Positions 8,001-11,295 of a stretch of DNA of 11,295 nt are shown here, in pieces (within the stretch, counting starts at the first letter, position 1; every line of letters begins with the position of its first letter). A program made the position numbers and the translations under genes. The notes under the pieces were generated by a model. It was not told where the DNA came from and did not search any database. It saw only the letters and a list, made by a program, of their open reading frames with translations. Source of the stretch: Bog-159 sp049520215 (lineage in GTDB: Bacteria; Acidobacteriota; Terriglobia; Bryobacterales; Bryobacteraceae); contig JBEKPZ010000245.1 of NCBI GenBank assembly GCA_049520215.1, positions 1 to 11,295 on the forward strand, given 5' to 3'.

Positions 8001-8520
8001 CAGCGGCGGCGATGCGCGCGGACTCACGGCGGGCGTCCAATTGCTGAACATGGACGGCGCGGTGAAATGGGAGCGGTCGGCTCCCGTGGATAGTAGCGAG
8101 GACAGCGTGGCCGCGCCTATTCACATCGAATATCCGGACGGGCTGACTCCGGTGCATTTCATCCGGCTGAAGCTGACGCGCGGCGGCGAGACTGTTTCGG
8201 AGAACTTTTATTGGCGCGGGCTGGAGGAATACAATTACCGGGCGCTGCGCGAATTGCCGAAGGTGAAGCTCGAAGCCGTTACGCACACCGCGCGGCAAGG
8301 CGGCCGCTGGATGTTGACCACCACGGTGCACAATCCCGCGAAGACGCCCGTACTGATGGTGAAGGTGAAGGCGGTGCGCGAGAAGAGCGGCGACCGCATT
8401 CTGCCGGCGATCTATAGCGACAATTACATCGCGCTGATGCCGGGCGAACAGCGCACCATCCGCACGGAAGTGGAAGACGCCGACACGCGTGGGGAGCCTC
8501 CGGCGATCGTCATTGAGTGA
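5041..8520 (+). CDS. Secreted GH2 glycosidase (beta-mannosidase / exo-glucosaminidase-like) with two F5/8-type-C-like domains
   Basis: This 1159-residue exported enzyme has a signal peptide (MRRILLLSLMAWTAIEA). Two discoidin-like carbohydrate-binding modules follow: about 47-215 (SDDGKTWTEL block) and about 225-337 (RYVRLL block). The GH2 sugar-binding domain lies at about 357-560 (FWYRDEFVIP, VWLNFDGVNWKADVFFNG, GWDWIPTIRGRDTGIWNNV), then an Ig-like domain, a TIM barrel at about 675-930, and Ig-like C-terminal domains. The likely acid/base is Glu788 in CGRNEG and the likely nucleophile Glu847 in KLHSELGMPN, giving a retaining mechanism. Block order resembles the endo-beta-mannosidase / CsxA exo-glucosaminidase branch, so the substrate may be a beta-mannoside or beta-glucosaminide; this is inference. 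It lies 2 nt after the kinase gene. Two GC-rich palindromes are translated in frame within it (residues about 142-151 and 339-347). Confidence 0.9.
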   Translation: MRRILLLSLMAWTAIEAQPYTLGIGVYPGDPRENFAPVAHADQTYRNLALHRPVYQSSSYDYNLTAQLITDGIKDTKLPRWVAVSSSEQGELPKNEREWLLDHNWLTGVSLKGTGGWVQIELAGGEDPLEVDRVDIDARVQVGQASGLSAGWSAVVSGSDDGKTWTELRRASGADRPAHEFKPSIALAAPSHSLFYRVSVDAPSATGWLVGEVAFFHQNRRVEAGGPYDFTSAWRGAGTGDEWVYVDLGAVCTFDRVALYWIQRAGGGELDVSDDAVHWEVIQPLSGDRLAVGPPFGSAVTDDIKLVKPARGRYVRLLCEGGSPDGYILSEMEVYGRGGPLPHGRGAVPQIRADGRQDLAGGAWRIQRDSLVTADGAALSKPGFHDADWLVATVPGTVLTSYYNAGALPDPNYGDNQLAISDSFFYADFWYRDEFVIPPVAHGKHVWLNFDGVNWKADVFFNGEKLGRIEGGFMRGRFDITNRVRAGQKNAVAVRVQKNATPGSVKEKTFDNPDKNGGALGADNPTYHASIGWDWIPTIRGRDTGIWNNVYLATTGPVTLEDPFVNSTVGQGADVTIEATVRNHESQPVTGTLRGHFGETAFDEPVKLEASGSQTVRHTLHLANPKLWWPNGYGDPNLYTVDLKFETANHSVSDAKSFQAGVRQFTYKDDGGALKIWINGRRFVPLGGNWGFSESMLRYRAREYDAAVRYHRDMHFTMIRNWVGQIGEDAFYEACDRHGIVVWQDFWLANPFDGPDPDDNDLFMRNVRDTVLRIRSHASIGLYCGRNEGQPPKPLDDGMRQALAELHPGLHYIPSSADDTVSGHGPYRAMPLKFYFAQRATPKLHSELGMPNIVSMDSLRAMMPESAMWPQGRMWGLHDFSLHGAQGGESFRGQIDKSYGGADNAADWVRLAQYVNYEGYRAMYEAQGAKRMGLLIWMSHPTWPTFVWQTYDYYLEPTAAYFGAKKACEPLHIQWNPLTDNIEVVNYSGGDARGLTAGVQLLNMDGAVKWERSAPVDSSEDSVAAPIHIEYPDGLTPVHFIRLKLTRGGETVSENFYWRGLEEYNYRALRELPKVKLEAVTHTARQGGRWMLTTTVHNPAKTPVLMVKVKAVREKSGDRILPAIYSDNYIALMPGEQRTIRTEVEDADTRGEPPAIVIE
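5467..5487. repeat. Palindromic repeat within the GH2 coding sequence (copy 1)
   Basis: Perfect 9-bp arms GGACAGGCC and GGCCTGTCC flank a 3-nt loop. With the preceding GTGGG it shares the core GTGGGnCAGGC...GCCTG with the hairpin read on the minus strand at 9991-9970. Translated, it gives VGQASGLSAG between a beta strand and WSAVVSGSDDG of the first binding module, where related domains usually have a short turn. Confidence 0.65.
6057..6078. repeat. Palindromic repeat within the GH2 coding sequence (copy 2)
   Basis: The outer arms GCCGC (6057-6061) and GCGGC (6074-6078) and inner pairs CC/GG (6064-6065, 6070-6071) are separated by TC on both sides, around a TCAC loop. On the minus strand the internal mismatches are opposed GA/GA. 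It encodes part of GGPLPHGRGAV in the linker between the second binding module and the GH2 domain. From memory, PLPHGRG-like peptides recur in acidobacterial proteins as translated dispersed repeats. Confidence 0.6.
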
Positions 8521-8535
8521 ACGGGCTGGTACCCC

Positions 8536-8570
8536 TTGCCGCCGGCGTCGAAAAACGGCATACTCCGGTT
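8536..8570 (+). promoter_or_regulatory. Putative promoter of the DUF2147 gene, possibly leaderless
   Basis: TTGCCG (8536-8541) and CATACT (8559-8564) are spaced by 17 nt. The -10 ends only 6 nt before ATG 8571, so transcription would start at or next to the start codon. No Shine-Dalgarno sequence is present, in agreement with a leaderless mRNA. It lies in the 50 nt after the GH2 stop. Confidence 0.5.
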
Positions 8571-9014
8571 ATGCGGAAGATTGTAGGTGCGAGCGCCGCC
8601 TTGTTATTGGCTGCGCTCGCGGTGTGCGCGACCGGCGCCGACGTGCTAACACCCATCGGGCGCTGGAAAACAGTTGACGACAAGACTGGAAAACCAAAGG
8701 CGATCGTCCAGGTTTATCAGGAAAAGGGCAAGCTGTATGGCAAGATCGAAGCCACCCTGCAGCCGGACGCCAAGAAGGTCTGTGACGATTGCAAGGACGA
8801 GCGCAAGGGGCAACCCATCGTTGGCATGGTGATCATGCGCGGGCTGACGCTGCACGGCGATGAATACAACGGCGGCGACATCCTGGACCCCGACAACGGA
8901 AAAGTCTATCGCTGCAAGCTGCGCGTCGAGGAGCATGGCGGCCAGCTTTCCGTGCGGGGGTTCATCGGCTTCTCGCTGTTGGGCCGCTCGCAGGTATGGA
9001 AGCGCGAGCCTTGA
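8571..9014 (+). CDS. Exported DUF2147 family protein
   Basis: This 147-residue protein begins with a signal peptide (MRKIVGASAALLLAALAVCATGA). The mature part is a single DUF2147 domain: PIGRWKTVDDKTGKPKAIVQ, YGKIEATLQP, VCDDCKDERKGQPIVGM, GGDILDPDNGKVYRCKL and a closing GFSLLGRSQVWKR. The domain is a small beta-barrel found in many Proteobacteria, Bacteroidota and Acidobacteriota, with no established activity. A CxxC pair (VCDDCKD) is present but is not a haem site. The start at 8571 is chosen over a GTG at 8517 because it begins exactly at the signal peptide and follows a promoter-like sequence. Location is probably periplasmic. It is unlikely to be part of the upstream sugar operon if its own promoter is active. 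Confidence 0.85.
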   Translation: MRKIVGASAALLLAALAVCATGADVLTPIGRWKTVDDKTGKPKAIVQVYQEKGKLYGKIEATLQPDAKKVCDDCKDERKGQPIVGMVIMRGLTLHGDEYNGGDILDPDNGKVYRCKLRVEEHGGQLSVRGFIGFSLLGRSQVWKREP

Positions 9015-9040
9015 TTGACAAGTGATTGAAGCAAGATAGC
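9015..9040 (+). promoter_or_regulatory. Possible promoter of the cytochrome gene
   Basis: A consensus -35 box, TTGACA, occupies 9015-9020 just after the DUF2147 stop. The best nearby -10 is GATAGC at 9035-9040, with a short 14-nt spacer, so the promoter is weakly supported. Two small hairpins, GCCG-gactt-CGGC near 9039-9051 and GAACGG-ccctcg-CCGTTC at 9066-9083, follow in the leader. Confidence 0.3.
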
Positions 9041-9083
9041 CGGACTTCGGCCGATAAGAACCTTTGAACGGCCCTCGCCGTTC

Positions 9084-9089
9084 GGAGGG
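9084..9089 (+). promoter_or_regulatory. Shine-Dalgarno sequence that fixes the cytochrome start
   Basis: GGAGGG ends 7 nt before GTG 9097, an optimal spacing. It selects the GTG over the upstream in-frame TTG at 9064, and the signal peptide begins at the same codon. A 6-bp hairpin (9066-9083) ends directly before it and could affect access by the ribosome. Confidence 0.7.
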
Positions 9090-9096
9090 TCATCGC

Positions 9097-9948
9097 GTGA
9101 AGAGACCGGCTCTGCTGTGGGCTATCGCTACCTTACTGTGCATGGCTGCCTGGGCGCAAAACGACGTGCTGGGCGTACACAACTGCTACGGGCGCGGGTG
9201 CGTTGCGTGCCACACGCCGCACAGCGGCGCCGCCGGAAACGGGAGCAATCGGGGGGGCGGCAGTGAGGCCCTTTGGGGCCAGAGTTTGACCCCGCTTTAC
9301 GGCCAGACTATGGCCTTTGGAGACGTCAGCAAGCGCGCAGTGGTCTCGATTCCCGCGACCGTCGGCAGCTCCAGCAGTTCGTCGGACCCGACCTTTGCGA
9401 TTGTCGCGTGCCTGAGCTGCCACGACGGCAACGTGGCGAAGGTTGGCTTGATGAGGGGAATGAGCGTGGAGACGCTGCCGGTGGTAGGGGGCCACGCTCC
9501 CACGTTGCTGGGCAACGACGGCTCCACTCCCGGCAACTACGGCAACGATCACCCGGTGGGGCCGGATGCGAAGTTTGCCTGCGGCGGCGGACTTCACTGG
9601 GACTGCGCGGTATCCAGCAACGGCGCGGTATCGATGGCCGGCCAATACAGCAGCCAGTTCGCGCGGAACTATGGCTTTACTGTCTCGCTGGCGGCGTCGA
9701 GCAGCGGCGCACCCACGGTTACCTGCACGACTTGTCACGATGAGCACAGTCAGACAGCCTGGACCGGCAAGATTGGCGGCGTACAGGCAACCTGGAAGAC
9801 TTCCTTTTTTGTTCGGGGACCTTACACTCCCGATGGGTCGAGCAATGGGAATGCGGCGGCGCAATTCTGCCGGAACTGCCATGCGGACAAATCCAACGAG
9901 ATGCATGGTCAGATGAATGTCCCGACTACGGGGATTACCCGGATGTGA
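9097..9948 (+). CDS. Exported tetrahaem c-type cytochrome
   Basis: This 283-residue protein starts at GTG 9097, chosen for GGAGGG 7 nt upstream and the signal peptide VKRPALLWAIATLLCMAAWA. Four CxxCH haem-binding motifs are present: CVACH (35-39), CLSCH (105-109), CTTCH (210-214) and CRNCH (258-262). Cys30 is an additional unpaired cysteine before the first haem. Long Gly/Ser-rich linkers separate the haems (a run of six Ser near 91-96), unlike compact c3 cytochromes. Haem is attached covalently outside the cytoplasm, so the protein works in the periplasm or at the cell surface, probably moving electrons; the partner is unknown. There is no lipobox cysteine in the signal region. Multihaem proteins with spaced CxxCH motifs are common in Acidobacteriota. 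No redox partner gene is nearby. Confidence 0.9.
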   Translation: MKRPALLWAIATLLCMAAWAQNDVLGVHNCYGRGCVACHTPHSGAAGNGSNRGGGSEALWGQSLTPLYGQTMAFGDVSKRAVVSIPATVGSSSSSSDPTFAIVACLSCHDGNVAKVGLMRGMSVETLPVVGGHAPTLLGNDGSTPGNYGNDHPVGPDAKFACGGGLHWDCAVSSNGAVSMAGQYSSQFARNYGFTVSLAASSSGAPTVTCTTCHDEHSQTAWTGKIGGVQATWKTSFFVRGPYTPDGSSNGNAAAQFCRNCHADKSNEMHGQMNVPTTGITRM

Positions 9949-9950
9949 GG

Positions 9951-9986
9951 GGCGGCCTGAGAGGCCGCCGCAGGCTGAGAGCCTGC
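9951..9986. repeat. Double hairpin repeat between convergent genes, possible bidirectional terminator
   Basis: Two adjacent perfect hairpins occur in the 49 nt between the cytochrome and M28 stops: GGCGGCC-tgaga-GGCCGCC (9951-9969) and GCAGGC-tgaga-GCCTGC (9970-9986). Both loops are TGAGA. There is no U-run on either side, so it would be a non-canonical terminator. The layout resembles a REP/BIME-type dispersed element, and the second hairpin shares its stem core with the palindrome at 5467-5487. Confidence 0.7.
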
Positions 9987-9997
9987 CCCACTAAGGG

Positions 9998-10876
9998 TTA
10001 CAATTGCTTCAGGACTTCGGTCAACACAGCGCCTAACACTTCGAAGCTGTGGGTAGCTAGTTTGTCGAGGGTGTCTTGCGGCGTGTGCCAGTAGGTCTTC
10101 TTCGAAGTGTCGAAGTCGATCAGGTCCACGGCGTTCACTCCCATCTTTACGAACGGCATGTGATCGTCGTCTGTGGAGCCCGGCGCGTTGTCGAAATACT
10201 TGCCATAACCTATGCGTTCGGCCGTCGACCAGATCAGTTTGCGCAGCGCCAGCGAGGAGTTCTCCTCGTTCATCACGTGCAAATCCTTGCCGCCGATCAT
10301 ATCCACGTTGATCAGCGCCTTGATCCGGCTCAGCGTGCCATCGGAGGCCCAGCGTTCGGCCAGGTGGCGGCTGCCGTAGAGGCTGTCGGTGTCCGACCAT
10401 TGGCCGAAGGCCTCCTCGCCATCGAACCAAACCAGGTCGATGTCGTCGTCGTGGGGCATACCTTGCAGCGTTTCGGCCATCTCCAGCAGGAATGCGGTGG
10501 AAGAACCGCCATCGTCTGCGCCTACGAAGCGCACGCCGGCCATCTTCTTGGTGTCGTAATGCCCGGTGAGGACTACGACGCGGCCGGACTTACCCGGAAA
10601 GCGCGCGATGACATTGACCATGGCTAGCGGACCGAGCGGCGTGCGGCCGGTGAAGCTATCCTGGGTGACTTCGCATCCGAACGGCTTCAACTGCGCCACG
10701 ATGTAAGCGCGCAGATTGCGCAGCGCGACCGATCCCGGCGGGCGGGGTCCGAAGGCGACGGTCTTGCGCGCGTAGTCCATGGCAAGCGCGCCGCTGAATT
10801 CGTGCGCCTGCGCGGCCAGCGCCATCCATCCGGCGGTCAACAACAGAACGATCAGGACGATTTTTTTGCGGTGCAT
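9998..10876 (-). CDS. Exported M28-family metalloenzyme, glutaminyl-peptide cyclotransferase-like
   Basis: This 292-residue protein has a signal peptide (MHRKKIVLIVLLLTAGWMAL then AAQA). The catalytic domain has all M28 metal blocks: GHYDTK (His106/Asp108), GADDGGSS (Asp121/Asp122), FDGEEA (Glu154/Glu155), NVDMIGG (Asp192) and WHTPQDT (His264). Residues 151-174 (FDGEEAFGQW then DSLYGSRHLAERW) and DDDHMPF (236-242) closely follow animal glutaminyl cyclase, in which an Asp, a Glu and a His bind one zinc. The likely reaction is cyclisation of N-terminal Gln to pyroglutamate, or alternatively aminopeptidase cleavage; both occur in this fold. The start at 10876 fits the signal peptide. An open frame reaches 11155 but is antisense-like shadow of the methyltransferase. 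The gene overlaps the methyltransferase end by 25 nt and has only a weak ribosome site. Confidence 0.85.
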   Translation of the reverse strand: MHRKKIVLIVLLLTAGWMALAAQAHEFSGALAMDYARKTVAFGPRPPGSVALRNLRAYIVAQLKPFGCEVTQDSFTGRTPLGPLAMVNVIARFPGKSGRVVVLTGHYDTKKMAGVRFVGADDGGSSTAFLLEMAETLQGMPHDDDIDLVWFDGEEAFGQWSDTDSLYGSRHLAERWASDGTLSRIKALINVDMIGGKDLHVMNEENSSLALRKLIWSTAERIGYGKYFDNAPGSTDDDHMPFVKMGVNAVDLIDFDTSKKTYWHTPQDTLDKLATHSFEVLGAVLTEVLKQL

Positions 10877-11295
10877 ATGTATCCGAGCGTGAAGTTGCGG
10901 TCGCGGTCCAGGAAATCCAGGTACGGGATCAGGAGCGCGGGTGGAACCAGCAACAGGGCGGCGGGAATGAAACCGAGCCAGCGGACGCCCCCTGAAAAGA
11001 ATTGTAGCCCGTTCAGCAGACGGCGGGCCAGCAGACGGAAATATCCGCCGACGGGACGGATCTCGATTTCGACCATACCGGCGCGCTCCAGCAGGTAGCG
11101 CATACCATGGCACGTGTAGCGGAAGTAATCGTGGGGCGCCTGGTGCACTTCCCACTCATGCGGCACGATGGCCAGCAGCGGGGCGGCGGGCGCGAGGGTG
11201 CGCGCTATTTCGCGCAAAACGGATTCCGGCTCGCAGACGTGTTCGAGCGTGACGATGTGGATGGCGGCGCTGAAGCAGCCCGAGGCGAAGGGCAG
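10852..11295 (-). CDS. Class I SAM-dependent methyltransferase, C-terminal part (start beyond the right edge)
   Basis: The frame is open from the window edge and ends at TGA 10852, giving 147 residues of the C-terminal part. It begins LPFASGCFSAAIHIVTLEHV, the end of the Rossmann core just before the LEHVCEPESVLREIARTLAP helix of Methyltransf_11-type enzymes. The SAM-binding GxGxG motif must lie outside the window. The later part HEWEVHQAPHDYFRYTCHGM and YLLERAGMVEIEIRPVGGYF matches a family often found in glycan or lipid gene clusters, so a saccharide or lipid substrate is possible but unproven. A hydrophobic stretch (FIPAALLLVPPALLIPYLDF) follows and may touch the membrane. The closing DRDRNFTLGYICTAKK strand is typical of the family. 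The gene overlaps the M28 start by 25 nt and is likely cotranscribed with it. Confidence 0.85.
   Translation of the reverse strand: MPFASGCFSAAIHIVTLEHVCEPESVLREIARTLAPAAPLLAIVPHEWEVHQAPHDYFRYTCHGMRYLLERAGMVEIEIRPVGGYFRLLARRLLNGLQFFSGGVRWLGFIPAALLLVPPALLIPYLDFLDRDRNFTLGYICTAKKSS

Noticed and set aside
5314..8331. Two long minus-strand open frames (5314-6624 and 6796-8331) opposite the GH2 gene
   Set aside because: They are antisense to a full-length GH2 enzyme with catalytic motifs and are rich in His, Arg and Ala with no domain. They are GC-driven shadows.
8517..8570. GTG start of DUF2147 overlapping the GH2 stop as GTGA
   Set aside because: It would put 18 unrelated residues before a clear signal peptide, and there is no ribosome site.
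9064..9097. TTG start for the cytochrome
   Set aside because: GTG 9097 has GGAGGG at ideal spacing and begins the signal peptide; the TTG has neither.
9949..9991. Start of a CRISPR array
   Set aside because: There are only two hairpins with different stems, no spacers and no cas genes.
10876..11155. N-terminal extension of the M28 enzyme
   Set aside because: The extension lies over the methyltransferase gene in another frame and would bury the signal peptide inside the protein.

Overview
The window is GC-rich, almost fully coding DNA. Protein content (FucP-like permease, ROK kinase and large GH2 enzyme side by side, an exported multihaem cytochrome, DUF5107, a glutaminyl-cyclase-like M28 enzyme) and GC-rich palindromic repeats between and inside genes suggest an Acidobacteriota-like soil bacterium, perhaps near Solibacter/Bryobacter. 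That placement is inference from gene and repeat style, not a marker gene.

Layout. (1) Bases 1-2774, minus strand: a compact run of a RelE/ParE-family toxin, a TumE-family toxin, its TumA-like winged-helix partner, and an exported DUF5107/TPR protein that runs off the left edge. These genes overlap one another (4, 14 and 4 nt, using the earliest possible TumE start). The usual antitoxin place upstream of RelE/ParE holds only a short open remnant. (2) Bases 2775-8520, plus strand: a tight three-gene sugar cluster made of a FucP-type MFS permease, a ROK-family sugar kinase and a secreted GH2 glycosidase with two N-terminal F5/8-type-C-like domains. Together these could cut an extracellular or periplasmic glycoside, import the released sugar and phosphorylate it. 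The kinase is split by an apparent one-base deletion. (3) Bases 8571-9948, plus strand: a small exported DUF2147 protein with a promoter so close that its mRNA may be leaderless, then an exported tetrahaem c-type cytochrome. (4) Bases 9998-11295, minus strand, convergent with region 3: the C-terminal part of a SAM-dependent methyltransferase overlapping an exported M28 / glutaminyl-cyclase-like metalloenzyme.

The most interesting structure lies outside ordinary gene content. Two GC-rich palindromes sit in frame inside the GH2 gene and seem to add short loop peptides to the protein. A double hairpin with two identical TGAGA loops sits between the convergent cytochrome and M28 genes and shares the core of one of them. 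This suggests a mobile REP-like repeat family that has entered coding sequence. The toxin cluster has its own points of interest: a palindrome filling the spacer of a predicted promoter, a near-identical 18-19 nt sequence upstream of both toxins, and a stop/start overlap linking the TA genes to an unrelated exported protein. I found no CRISPR array, tRNA, rRNA, transposase or integrase.
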